Shown piece after piece: positions 1 through 11,650 of a stretch of DNA of 64,000 nt (positions within the stretch are counted from its first letter, which is position 1; each line of letters opens with the position of its first letter). The translations under genes and the position numbers were made by a program. Origin of the DNA: Oreocharis arfaki (lineage: Eukaryota; Chordata; Aves; Passeriformes; Paramythiidae); assembly GCA_013398015.1 (NCBI GenBank), contig VZRR01010895.1:248001-312000 (forward strand), read 5' to 3'. The notes under the pieces are model-generated. The model ran no database searches. It had not been told where the DNA came from and was given only the letters and a program-made list of their open reading frames with translations.

Positions 1-2224
1 AATCCCCACATTCAGAAACAGTGGCTCACAGCGGCTGGCATGCAGGAACTGAATAGAGCAGGCAAGCTCGTATTTCTCTCACCAGGCCAAATTAATAAAA
101 ACAAAACCTGATTTCTCCTTCTCGTTTTCCTATTCTTCCTGTTCCCCAATATTTTTCCTCTTTCAAACATTTTTTTTTTTTTTTTGTTTGAGAAGCCTAA
201 TGTTTGGCTGCCTTCTGAAGAAATGGGCACAGTGACAGATGAAAGGCCGTATTCACCGCCTAATTCAGAATAGGGAAAAACCGACTGCTGTGCATTTAAG
301 ATTCTAACAACCTTGCAATTTTGTAGAGCCGTTTTTCCCAACCCGTTCTTTTGAAGAAATCTGCTTTTATTCTGTTAATAACTAACCACAGTTGCAGCAG
401 CATGGATCCGATTAGCAGTTCTTACGCTACAAAGAGGGTGGGGGGGAGGCTGTGAACAGGGTTGCCAATTTGTCCACCTGGGTCCCCAGAAGAAAGATTA
501 GATGAGGTGCTTGCTCCTTTCTTCCCCACTCGCTCGCTGCTCTGCACTAGACAGACCTCTTCAAAGCCCAGCCACTGACTTAATTTCTTTTTTCCCCCTC
601 TAAAGCCTCGTTTAACCACCCCTCCACATGTTTTGCACTCTGTCACTGCAGCCCTCCAAAGCGATGGCGTGAATTGGGATGAGAGGGGCTGGGAGAGGCT
701 GCGGCCACAGCTTGCCAGCACTTTCTCTCACACCTCTACAGGGCCTCTGAATTGCTTTTAGGTTTTGCAAATTATATTTTCTTAAATTCGTGCAAGCCAC
801 TGGAAAAAAGGGTCTATGTTCTACAGGGAATGATCCAGACCCTATACTCGTACTGCGTTTTTTCATCCTGTCCTTTTAATCCTTCCATAAAAATCGCAGT
901 TTTGCTTGCATTTAGACTGAAGTAGAAGATTGCAAAGGGTTGCATGGATTTAGTAATCTGTAATTACTTGGGACACATCATTACATGTTTGTAGTAATTA
1001 CATGTAATGCAAAAAGCATATACTTCAGCTAGAGAAAAACCATCCTCAATTTTTTTATAAAATGTCAATTAAACAGAATATAAAATTGCAATTGATGCAA
1101 GTCCTAAATATCTAAAAGCTCCTAACAAAGGAGAGGGTAGTATTTCTTTCTTACATTTGGCTCATTTCTTCCTTCCAGAAATGAAACCTACCCTGCCACA
1201 CACCTGAAACTTAAAACTTCAGAATTCTGTTTAGGGATTTAATCCAAATTCCAAAAGGAAGAATTTATTATCAATGCTCATTCTCTAGACTGCATTTATA
1301 ACTAGGAGGAGATTTTTTTCTCTAAGCTGTTCCTCATTGTGTCAACTGCATTTAAGAGCCTGAGAAGCACAACAGATGTAGCAGACACACACTTCTAAAA
1401 TTTGCCACTTAATAAAAACCTTAACTCCTAACTTTAACAGTGCCAAATTCTAACCAAACCACAGATCAATTTTCATTTATGATATCTGCAGTGTGAAAAC
1501 ATGCAAGATACAAAAGAAAGGGTGAATGTGAACTGAAATTGCTGTTTCTTATCCGTATTTCTTTTCCCTTGATCCAGGTAAGCTTAAGAATTTCTCAGAA
1601 TCAGGCAGCATTAACCTGGAAGACCATCAATGATGGAGTTTGAGTTCTCCCTGCTCCTCCTGGCTCTCTCAAGTTCAGTAAGTAGGGAAATTGGAGCAGC
1701 GCTATGTGGCAATGAACTATTTAGCTAGTCCTGCCTGCTACTCTTCATACTAGATCACTGTCTGTGATTAAAAAACATTTCAGTAGCAAAATGTGTGTGC
1801 TCTCACTAACACTACCCTCAAAAGGAACAAACCCTCAGCTAATCTAGTTTTTCTTATTGTGTTATATTGCATATTACACAGCCCTGGTCTCAGCATTTCT
1901 CGGGGATGAGGGAGAAAAGGGCAAGTTGAATGCATAAAGGATAAAAGCACCTTGAGGCAAACCTGCTTCCAAAAACCATTTGGTGGGTCTGATCTCCCTA
2001 GAAGACAAGATCTATCATGCCATATTTCATCTTGCCCGACAACGATAAGCTCCAAAGACCGGTGCAGAAGCGAAGCAATTCTTCATGTATTTTTAATCAA
2101 CCGAGAACTTTCATCTGGCGAGCTCCCTCCGCAAGGTCACACGCACCACGCACGGCCACGTGCCTCTCATGCAGTTTGCAAACACCAACTCCTATGTCAG
2201 CTTCTCTTTGGAAGGGGGAGTATT

Positions 2225-2485
2225 AACATTAGCAACTCCTGGTTATATCATTTATAAACATGCAGATGCGGATTATTAAAGATTAATGCATTTTGGGATT
2301 GGTGTCGGCATTCCGTTTGTCTCACGCCGAAACCAATTCTGTTCTTCATTAGTCAACGACAACCCACATCACCCTGTTGTGGAAGAGAAATCAAAGGTGC
2401 AAGCGTGAATTGAGAATAAGTGATGAAACTGATTACTAAGAAACTTAACGGCTGTAATCAATCAACACATCACAATAATTTGAGT
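2225..2485. promoter_or_regulatory. Candidate conserved non-coding element, possibly an enhancer
   Basis: This block has no repeat signature, retains CpGs unusual for the surrounding AT-rich intron (GTGTCGGCATTCCG, TCACGCCGAAACC) and is dense in transcription-factor-like words. These include an ATCAAAGG TCF/LEF-type site at 2390-2397, an ATCAATCA PBX/HOX-type site at 2457-2464, AACCAATT, and several TAAT cores (GATTATTAAAGATTAATGCA). The words are seen directly; conservation and enhancer activity are inferences. No alignment was available. Confidence 0.35.
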
Positions 2486-4777
2486 CCACTGTTATCTGAA
2501 GATGGGGAACAAACAGAAAAGCTTGCCGACGGAGTGAACTGTTCTTTTGTGTTTGCTTTCTAAAAACCCACTTTGCAATTTGACTTCCCTATCTACCTAC
2601 AGAGTGATGCTGTCAAAGGGCTGTTCAAATCTTTCAAGTCACAGCTGAACCTGCATGAATTTTGTCTCTAAGGAGGAGAAAGGATATCTTGCTTTTCATT
2701 AATTTTTAAAAAAATTATTATCTGGAGGTAGTGAAAATGTTCTTCTTTTGAGGCACAGAATTAATTCAAGCCATATTTGCAATTGTTCAGACTCCTTCTT
2801 ATAAGGAGGGACACACCACGTATCTGTCTAGTCAAGTCTGACACTAACTATGAAGCATGAAGGCCACTTTAAATATCTCTCATGGCAGTGATACATAGTC
2901 CACTGAAAAACTGAAAACTGCAGCAGCCTATCCCATCACAGAAACCAAACCACTTATGACATTTATGCTCTATTTTATCTAGGTATAACAACCATCTGTC
3001 AACAACAACAAAAACACACTGATGGAGACGTGCAAGACTTTTCCCATTTGCTCATCAATCATCGCTTAGTATTGCAAGGGACAAGGGAGTGAGAGACAAT
3101 TTATTTTTATTTTTATTTATGATAAAACACAAATTAATGCCCTATTTGCCAACACAAAGAAAGAGAGACAATCTATGTTTGTGTAGCCAAATAATGACAA
3201 AATAAACCCCCCCCAAACATTCAAAACCAAATACACGCCACTTTAAATTTCTTGACAAAAACATAAGTGGGTTTAGAAAAAAAAGTTATAAAGAAATGCA
3301 CAGGTTAAAGATCAAATGTAAACAATAGTTGTCCAAGGATAGCCTTAAAACATACATCTAAGACTAACAGCAAACATACCTGTCAAATCTTGGCAGTTGT
3401 GGTTAAGTATATTTGAATTTTGTTACGTGAAGCAGAGCACATGCATAATTATGCAAATATGTTAATTGGATTTCAACAGCCCTCATACTCTAGATGGATC
3501 TGTACCAGCAGGGTGCTACCGTGACTCACAGAGCTACAAGAAGTGGCCTGTCGTACGTACGTGTGCTGCCACAGTGTCCACAGCAGCAGATGCCCTGCCA
3601 TGCTGGCTGCTCAGCCATCGCCAGGATGGTGGAAACAGGCCTGGCAGGAATCAAGAGAGAGGACAAACCAGATACGGGGCAGAGCACAGCTATGGGGATG
3701 CGAACGCCACTGATCTGGCCATCTGTGGGAGGTGCTGGACAACTCTCAGTGCTGGACCCTTCAGGGTGTTCAGTCCATAGGGCAGAAATGTTTGGCACGT
3801 GCTTAAGACAGCAATTAAACACTAAAACTGAAATGTGTGACTGTGAAATATAAACACTGACACACCAGATATTAAGCAAGTGAAACCATTTAAAACTAAC
3901 ATAAACTAACCCTAAAAAATAACCACCCAGGGCATGCGTTTTTTAATGATTTACTATTTTTCTATCTGATGCCTAACTTTGGGCCAATAAGAAACAGCAG
4001 GTTGTATATGAAACCCTCTGTCATCATGAAAACCTAACAGGAGGAACTTGAACAGCGTGCCTCTGTCTCATTTCATCTCCTGCACCTGTTCTGGAAAGAC
4101 CACCTCTGCAGAGAAGGACACCTCCCTGATCTCTGGTAAAATTGCAAGTATGACAGGAGTTTTTATAGTGCCTTTTGTAGCACAGGCTCTCCTCACGAAA
4201 CTTGATTGAGACTATTTAGTTATTTCATGAAGCCTTGAGACAACAGATTATTCATCAGTTGTGACCTGGGCTGAATTCTAATAGGTATCATAGGCTAGAC
4301 ACTGCTTATGCTAGAAGCAATGCCTTGAGCTAGAGTGCCTTACAATTTGCTTATTTTTTCATCCTTTGAAAAGACAGAAGCACTCTAAATGTCGTTCAAA
4401 CCATTCAAAAGAAAGGGTTTTAAACTGCTACTATGTGAAACATTCACATATTTCATTTGTAAGCATGCTAGATTTGCAAAACTGCTGATTAGATGTTTTG
4501 TGCACTAGAAGTGATTAAGAACATAGCTACGTCAATGGCATTTTGTGTTTTGGCTTTTTTCTGGTCTGGATGCCAATGAACAGCATGCGTCTTCCTTACA
4601 ACAAGCTGTTGCAAGATTTTTGCCTCCGGAGAAGCCAAGGGGGAAACATTGATAGATGTGTTAAAATAATCTTTCTAGACAGGGGGATCATATCTATTTT
4701 ACAAGGATATAATCCCCTCTTGTTTTGCAATTACTTTTGGGTATTTAAAACTTCAACAAAAAGCACAGTATTACAAA

Positions 4778-5769
4778 TTCATAGATTTGTTTGGGTTGGA
4801 ATGGATCTTAGAGTTCATCTAGCTCCAACCCTCCAGCCCCGTGTCATGGGCAGGGGCACCTTCCACTAGACCAGGTTGCTCAAAGCCTCGTCCAACCTGG
4901 CCTGGAACACTTCTAGGGATGGGGCATCAACGGATTCTCTGCGCAACCTGTTCCAGTGCCTCGCTACTCTTACAGTGAAGAACTTATTCCCAATATCTAA
5001 TCTAAGCTTCCTTTCAGTTTAAAGCCATTCCCCCTTGACCTATAACTACACGTCCTTTTAAACAGTTCCTCTCTAGTGGAGTAAGGAGGAAGTTACTCCT
5101 TACTTAAGGAGTAAGTACAGTTCCTTACTCCTTCCTGTAAACCACCTGTAAGTGATGGAAGGCTGCCTGCCATGAGGTCTCCCGGAGCCTTCTCTTCTTC
5201 AGGATGAACAACCTCAGCTTCCTCAAGCTGTCTTCTAGAAGAGGAACTCCAGCTCTCTCATCACCTTCATGGCCCTTCTGTGGACCTTCTCCAAAACAGG
5301 TTCTTCTCGTGTTGGGCACCCAGAGCAGGATACAGAACTCCAGGTGGGGTCTCACCAGAGGAGAGCAGAGGAGCAGAATCCCCTCCTTGACCCTGCTGGC
5401 CTCACTGCTTTTGATGCAGCCCAGGTCATGGTTGGCTCTCTGGGCTGCAAGTGCACATTGCTGGGTCTTGCTGAGCTTCTCCTCCACCAAAATCCCCAAG
5501 TCCTTCTCCTCAGGGCTGCCCTCAGTCCATTCTCTGCCCAGTCTCTAGCTGTTGGGATTGCCCTGACCCAGGTGCCGGACCTTGCACTTGGCCTTGTTGA
5601 AGTTCTTGAGGTTCACACGGTCCCACCTCTCAGGCCTGTCCAGGTCCCTGTGGATGCCATCCCCTCCCTCCGTGTGTCGACCGCATCGCACGGCTTTGTG
5701 CCATCGGCAAACTTGCTGGGGTGCACTCGATCCCACTGTCCACATCACCAACAAAGACACTAAACAGTG
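4778..5769 (-). mobile_element. CR1 LINE, 5'-truncated copy of about 1 kb
   Basis: The + strand reads as the reverse complement of a CR1 3' end. It begins at TTCATAGATTTGTTTGGGTT and continues through recognisable CR1 landmarks such as ACTAGACCAGGTTGCTCAAA, CCAGGTGGGGTCTCACCAGA, TTGATGCAGCCCAGGTCATG and ACCTTGCACTTGGCCTTGTT, to about ACAAAGACACTAAACAGTG. The element's sense strand is therefore minus, the same as ARID1B. The 5' two-thirds of a full CR1 is missing, as is usual for target-primed insertion. The copy is diverged and carries an odd palindromic insertion near 5079-5136. Boundaries are approximate to about 10 bp. Confidence 0.93.
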
Positions 5770-5770
5770 T
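5125..5770 (-). pseudogene. Decayed C-terminal part of CR1 ORF2 (reverse transcriptase polyprotein)
   Basis: Within the CR1 copy, minus-strand translation gives two fragments in different frames that match what I know of the CR1 ORF2 C-terminus. The upstream fragment (about 5545-5660) contains DLDRPERWDRVNLKNFNKAK and then CKVRHLGQGNP. The downstream fragment (about 5125-5499) contains GILVEEKLSKTQQCALAAQR, LVRPHLEFCILLWVPN and LRLFILKKRRL. The frame break between them, the missing catalytic reverse transcriptase core and the missing endonuclease domain make this a dead relic with no expected protein. It is a retrotransposon remnant, not a host gene. Confidence 0.85.
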
Positions 5771-6424
5771 TTATCACTTTCATATGTAGTCTTCTCTCCC
5801 TCAAATAATATTTTACGTTTCATAAGGCATGAAAGAAAGCATCATTCCTATTCAGAGTCTTGCAGTACAATGCCCATTTGGACTATGACAGACTGCTGCT
5901 CATGTTTTTCTTCTCGCAGCATTTTAGTCACACACATTGACTACCACGCACACCAAGACAAAATTTCCTGCTACTGTTTCATCTGGGTATCCCATTTCCC
6001 TCTTGCTCCTTTTTTTGGCCTGGAGTGCTGGCTGTAATGCTGTAATTCTGATGGATCCTGGAATTCAAGCCAGCTAGCTGATCAATACAGGTGTGCAAAA
6101 CCTCCAGGTTTGCAGACAGTAGAGTTTAACACTGAATGGATCACATCCACTGGTTAATATAATTATCAGAATTAAAAATTTGGGGTATTTTTAATCAGGG
6201 GAGGATGCTGACCGGTTAGCAGAAATTAAGAAACCTGGCAATAACATTCCTAAGCCAGAGTACCCACAAATGGATCTCCTTCTGAAAATTGTAACTTCAT
6301 CTGTATCCAAGCTCCTAAGTGAAAGAAGACACCAACTGTAATAAAAACAACAATGTAGTTGATGCTCAACAGAGTGAAAATTAACTTGCTTCTTCAGAAA
6401 GTACATGGAACACGTTAAAAGCAC

Positions 6425-6473
6425 AAGTCAAAATACTGATCTATGCAAGCAGAAGTCAAAATACTGATCCATG
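6425..6473. repeat. Tandem duplication, 28-bp period, two copies
   Basis: The unit AAGTCAAAATACTGATCTATG (6425-6445) recurs 28 bp later as AAGTCAAAATACTGATCCATG (6453-6473) with a single T-to-C change. The short linkers are AGCACA-type and AGCAG-type sequence. It is non-coding and lies in the intron downstream of the exon. Confidence 0.9.
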
Positions 6474-8178
6474 TGAAAAAAACCCAACATATTTCTAAAG
6501 GCAGCATTTGCTACTCATTATTAGCATAGCATACCCTTCTCTTCTATTCAGATAAAAACTGCTGTAGGGGTTTAAAAATAATGGAATCTATTAACTTGTA
6601 CAAAATCTGCTTGTCCATCATGGGTTAAGGGATTCCTGGCCTATCAGCAATCTTTCACAGAACTCTTAATATTAAAAAATTTTTGCTGCTTACACCGCAA
6701 GGGAGAAAGAGCTGACAAAAGCCTTTGGCCAGTGAGATCAAAATTGGGGATGGGGGGAGAAAGGGGAGCTTAGCTTATTTACATTTTTGCTTTGTTAGTA
6801 AACTGGAATTGTTAGAGCAGGAGAGAAAGGGAAAAAAAAAAAAAGAGAAAAGTGAAATTAACAGCCTCTAAATCTTCTGGCAACAGCAGCGCATTTTGAT
6901 ATGTGCTGCGTCAGCTTCCACTAATGGTTTAGGGTTGAATCAGGCACAGTTCAAGACCCAAAGCAGTGCAGGGCATCGCACATCATTCTTTGGAAGAACA
7001 TGTAACCTAATTATAAAGATGGCTACAAAATAAAGAGATCAGGATTTCTGGCAAAACAGAATAATGATCTACTTAAAAGGAAATCATAATGTCCTTTTGA
7101 ATCAGTAGAAATCATAGAAGAGTAGGATTTCAGCCCTGTAATAAACACACATCTGAACAAGAAGTGTTCCCATTTTGAGAGAAAACATCTTTCTGAACAA
7201 AATCCATCAAAGTTGCTTTTTCTGCTCTTAGGAGTTAATCTCCCTGGTCTATTCCGGTAATGCGAATGGAAACAAAGGCTGTATATGCATGTGCCACTTA
7301 CCACACAAAATATCCATCCAGTATTTCACAGAGCACAGGAAGGAAATGCCCACTGAGCTAGGGACGTGCCAATGTCAGTGCTGCCTGTGCCAGGCTGTTC
7401 CTGTGAAATTCGTGGTGTGCAGTAGAAAGCAATGCGGGGTGGCAGGTTTGCGGTGGGGTGCGGAGACAGCTTAAACAGGCAGTGGAAGAGAATCAGCCAT
7501 TTGGAAGGTTTAATAGGGGGCTGTTTGTTTGTCTGCCCTTTCGATGTTAAATTAGTTTTCAATTTTGTTGCAAGGAAGGAGTCATTGGGAAAAGGATGCA
7601 TCTCTTCCAGTAAACCCTGGGAAAGCAACACCTTTATTTTAACGGTCTTCCCACCAAGAACCCCCTGCAACATTTTGGCTTTCCCCAGCCATAGCTATCA
7701 GCAACACAACAGCTGCTCATTTTACAATGACTTGCTGGAGAGAGAATGATTGAAAGAGCCAATCTATGTCACATTGAGAAACTGTGGCACAACATCGCAG
7801 GAGGTAATAGGAGAGGAATGAGGTCAGAACAAACAAGGGTAGGGTGAGAACAGAGAGGAAAATAGCAGAGAACAAAATTATTAAAGGCAAGCTGCTGTAC
7901 TACACAATCTATGTTTAAAAACGGCTACAACCTGAATGCTGCAAACAGCCACAGAAATGCAAACAAGCTCTGTGTTACTTTTTCTTAGGGGCTCATGAAT
8001 GCAGCTGATGATAAAAGCCACCAAAGTCCTTGTAATGAAGCACAACGGCGGAAACACGCTTAGGTGAAAGCACAGTCTAATTCACATGGCTTGAAAGCCC
8101 CAGCACCCAGCAGCATCCCTCTGTCACAGGGTTTTAAATAGCAGCCTTGCTCCTGATGGTTTGTAGCTTGACAGAACA

Positions 8179-8207
8179 CAGCAGCAGCAGCAGCTGCAGC
8201 AGCAGCA
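8179..8207. repeat. Short interrupted CAG trinucleotide tract
   Basis: Five CAG units, one CTG, then three CAG units and CA. On the ARID1B strand this reads CTG repeats. ARID1B encodes polyglutamine elsewhere, but this tract is in the intron and on the wrong strand, so it does not encode that polyglutamine. Confidence 0.9.
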
Positions 8208-10080
8208 ATGCTACCGCAGCTGCCGGGCTGCCCTCTGGAGAGCGCTACCTTAGCTCACACCTGGGAGTTCACCTTCAGCAAGAGCTGCAGAGACCAGAAG
8301 CTTGTCTATGACAGGGAAACAGTGGAGGGTGATTTTGATTTAGCACCATTCATAAAAATCTTTCCTGAAAAAGAACTGCTTTTGTGTTACTGCAACAGAC
8401 CAGAAAACCACCGTGCAAAATGGTGGCACAGTTTGTATGAAGAGACAATGCTTTTCACTAGGAGAGTTATAAATATGAGCTTTTGGGGCTCATCTGAAGT
8501 GATGAAGTGACTCTCACCCTGACCTCTGAGCCCATATCCCTTCTATTTTTACCCCATGGGGATCAAGTGCTTTCATAAAAGTTATTACTCTCCCCCTACA
8601 CACTTATGCTCATCCTTACATATCATGGCTACAATAAAGCTATTTTCAGTGTCACAACATTTTTTCCCTATTCAGCAATCAGGCTGATAAAATGCCAGTC
8701 CATTTACTTGCCTGAATCAGACTGTGGCAAAACGCTACTTTTCCAGCCAGGTGGACTATCTGGCTTCACTCAACAACACAGATGGATTTCTATACCAAAT
8801 ACTGGAAATTACCTTGGAAATACAAAGCTACCACACTGCACACAATACAAATACTCTGTCCCCACTATTCCTGCTCCACTTGAGCTTGTGCTGCCAGTCA
8901 GAGCGGCTGGAGAGGGAAGAAATAACTGCAGGGCATGCATGCAGCATCAGGGCCCAACATGCTCAGGCCACGTTTAGTACTCAACATTCCTGCGTGCCCT
9001 GAGCTTGCTTCCCTTTGCTTATCTAGCTTAACCTCTGCAGACAAACAGGCATGAACATTTTACACAGATACCTTTGTATCAAATACCGAAACACACGCTA
9101 CCCTCTGAATTTTAACCAGCATTTGGTTTACAGCAACACTCAAATCACCTAACAAAAAGACACCTCTGCTTTTGTTTCTTGTAACTGAGCTCCATGTTTA
9201 TTATTTCGTGGTTTTGTCAGCAACTGATGTTATCTCTAGGGTAAAGTCAGTACTCTCCTACTCTTAGGAATTCCCCTAGTATTCAAAATGTCAGAAGATA
9301 ATAAAAAAACTTGAGCATCAGGAAGAGAATAAACTCACCTGAAATACTAAATAAACATTGCTGCCTGACCCCCTGGAGTAAGTAACACGCCAGATGGGTG
9401 GGAATAAGATAAGAACTGAAATTAATGTATGCCGTTTTTTCCTTCTGGGTATCCTAACAGATTTCCACAAATTTCTAAATATACATGAATGACTGTGTGT
9501 CATACTCTAAATTGCACAAGAGGGAGAGTGGCAAGCACGCCACTGGTATTCCAATTATTACTGGTGGGGCTGAATCCCTAGTAACTTGTTCATCTTTGCA
9601 AATATTAAGAAATATCTCATACAACATTCTATATTGATGTCCAAAATTACATTGTCACAACAGAGGGTTGGAAAATCTCTGCCTCATTCTGCAGGTCTGT
9701 AACCACCATATAAGCTCAAGAGCCAAACCCAACAAAAATACACAGTTAGAACAAAAAAAGGACTGCAAATAATTGAGAGAAGTGTGTGACAAATGACACA
9801 GAAACCAAATACAAAAACTACAGTTAAGTATTCACATTGGTTGGTGATTAAGACATGTATCAAACACCTATGCAGAGTCAAGTTCAGAATTTTGAGCATA
9901 CTGAGGGCTTGGCAGCTGAAGTTTAGATGGAATTTACTCCTGCTCTAAGTATGCATTTTTTTCAGAAAAAGGTCCTGAAAATGTAGGATACTCAGAAAAT
10001 AAATTAGTTCGGAATACAGGAGTATCTCTTCATGTATTTAATAAACCTACCAATTGCTTTAATTTTGTTTGTTAGAACCA

Positions 10081-10086
10081 ACTTAC
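10081..10086 (-). other. ARID1B: 5' splice donor of the ARID1B exon
   Basis: The minus strand reads CCAG then GTAAGT directly after the last exon base at 10087. This is a full match to the vertebrate donor consensus. The exon ends in phase 1, so the next exon, outside the window, must supply two bases to complete the codon. Confidence 0.92.
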
Positions 10087-10330
10087 CTGGAATACTCGCT
10101 GGAGAAATGGGACCAGATCTTGACTGGTTGCTTCCAACAGGTGAGCCTACAGGGGAAGGTGATGGGCCCCCAGGGATGCCAGAGAGATGTGGAGAAGCAT
10201 GAGGGGAAAACGGAGACTGTGCAGGGTTGCTCTGCTCCCCTTGGCTGCTCGTAGAGCCTGACGCACTAACAGCTGAGCTGAGGGTTGCTTCAGTTCCAGT
10301 CGGCAAGTCGTCAATGGATCCAGATAAATC
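10087..10330 (-). CDS. ARID1B: ARID1B internal coding exon (244 bp, 81 codons plus one base)
   Basis: This exon encodes part of AT-rich interactive domain protein 1B, a nuclear BAF (SWI/SNF) chromatin-remodelling subunit. Read on the minus strand it opens in phase 0 with Asp-Leu-Ser and runs 81 codons. It ends one base into a codon, so a Gly codon is expected to span the next junction. Diagnostic stretches are GSIDDLPTGTEATLSSAV (residues 4-21), NPAQSPFSPHASPHL (35-49) and SNQSRSGPISPASIP (67-81). The segment is Ser/Pro/Gly-rich and has no folded domain; in the family it lies upstream of the ARID DNA-binding domain. From memory, the ARID1A paralogue differs in the middle and at the end of this segment (it lacks the TEATLSSAVSASGS and GSNQSRSGPISPA wording), so ARID1B is preferred. 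The Glu after Ser-Gln-Gly, where I recall human ARID1B having Asp, matches ARID1A. There is no stop or frameshift. The open frame continues into both introns by chance; splice signals set the limits. Confidence 0.95.
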
Positions 10331-10378
10331 CTGATGAAAAATGAAAAAAAGAACATAAGTGCATGCATGAATAGTCAA
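10331..10378 (-). other. ARID1B: 3' splice acceptor, pyrimidine tract and probable branch point of the ARID1B exon
   Basis: Read on the minus strand, the bases before the exon end in TTCATTTTTCATCAG, with the AG at 10332-10331. A T-rich tract (TTCTTTTTTTCATTTTTC) lies just upstream. A TTGAC match to the loose branch-point consensus places a candidate branch A at 10375, about 44 nt from the acceptor, which is a normal distance. The acceptor and pyrimidine tract are seen directly; the branch point is inferred. Confidence 0.85.
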
Positions 10379-11650
10379 GCCACAGGACTCAAGAGCTGGC
10401 ATGGCAATAGATCCATTTGTTTATTTATTGCAGCAGATAACTGAGGGGTTTTCTTTAACATGTAGTTAAATGATGGCAGAAAACAAGGATAGTATGCACA
10501 ACTCTCTGCTTAATCTCCAACTCTTTTGAGAAAAAGAACAAGCAAGGGCAACAAATGAATTGGAACCAAATTCATTCAGCATTGAATTTAACCTTTTCCA
10601 TCTGGATTAAGCTTTCAAAATTAATCCCACAATTCTGCCTGAGCATACCAAAACTAATGAAAATGATACATCAGTTTCACTTTCACACAGTATTTAATTT
10701 TGAGGTTTGCTACCATTGCAATCACAGCTTATACTCTTCACTCTAAACCATTACCACAATGAGAGAAGAAGGGTTTAAAATATGCAGCCCTCTAACACTT
10801 CCATGCAGCTCCTTTGCCTTGCACCAGGGAGACGAGAAAAGGCCCTGCCCTCACCAGCAGCACCAGATCTGCTGGCCACCAAGGAACAAGGACGGCTGCT
10901 TCTCCACTTCCATCAAATACCAGCACACAGCTCACAGGTTCTCTTCAATTTCATCTGAATACACCGCTAAACAGTTACTCCATTTCGGCTCATAACTGCT
11001 GCATTTTCAATGAGAAATTTCCTCTGCAGGTCACAGCACATCTGAATTCTAACTATGAACTGCTGGACACGTTCCCTGAAGCTGTAACACGGGAGTTATA
11101 CTGGTCTTTGAATCTGTGGGAGTGATTAGAGGCTTTAAATAATTTTAAGATCAGATACGAAAAACCAAGAATGCTGTAAAAAAGCAAGCATATGCTCCCC
11201 AACTCTCAAGAAAAATGTTAATTCCTAAGGATCACAGAAAAACCTCATACAAACCAAAAGGTGCCACTATAGCTGTGCTTCTGCAGCTATTGGCAGGTCA
11301 CAAGGAGCATGTTACTACGCTACCATTTCTACTAGCAAACTAAAGCACAAAAAAGTGGCACGAAGCTACCTCACGTATAAACCAGGTCATTAAGTGACCT
11401 CTGAGACTTGAAGTAACTGGGATGACAGTGCATTACTTTGGCTGATCCTGACTTCATTTGTTTGGCTCACGCAAGTGGTTGCACCACAGACAGCACGGAC
11501 CCCTTGTCTGAATAGCATAAAAAGAACTGGGTTCTGCCTGAGCAAAGACCTCAGGAAGCAAAGCCTTCGTGCTGCCTCATTTTCATAACAAAATTTAAGG
11601 TTTTTTAGAAGTCACAGAACACGGATGAAATGCACACATGGTGTACTTAG

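Larger units (their letters stand above)
5770..10080. other. Unique intron between the CR1 copy and the exon
   Basis: Apart from the 6425 duplication and the 8179 CAG tract I see no repeat family, RNA gene or supportable exon. A 100-codon + strand open frame at 8208-8510 starts right after the CAG tract, but it has no recognisable domain and is antisense to ARID1B. I regard it as chance. Confidence 0.6.
1..10086 (-). other. ARID1B: ARID1B intron downstream of the exon (partial)
   Basis: This is the 3' flanking intron in gene orientation and is cut by the window edge. I looked for the next family exon, which should begin with a Gly-Ser-Gln-Met-Pro-Pro type sequence, and did not find it, so it should lie beyond position 1. 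The intron holds one decayed CR1 (4778-5769), a 28-bp-period duplication near 6425, a CAG-rich tract near 8180, several poly-A or poly-T tracts and one conserved-looking block near 2225-2485. The open frames here are short, overlap on both strands and resemble no family I know; I treat them as chance. Confidence 0.85.

Noticed and set aside
421..465. Possible G-quadruplex (GGGTGGGGGGG and a later GGG)
   Set aside because: The fourth G-run is too far away for a standard short-loop quadruplex.
4432..4450. Hairpin TATGTGAA-ACA-TTCACATA
   Set aside because: Eight-bp perfect inverted repeats with short loops are expected by chance several times in AT-rich DNA of this length.
5269..5763. 164-codon + strand open frame
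   Set aside because: It is the antisense reading of the CR1 ORF2 relic and has no independent support.
8208..8510. 100-codon + strand open frame directly after a CAG tract
   Set aside because: The CAG tract is upstream of its ATG and the gene is on the other strand. No domain is visible.
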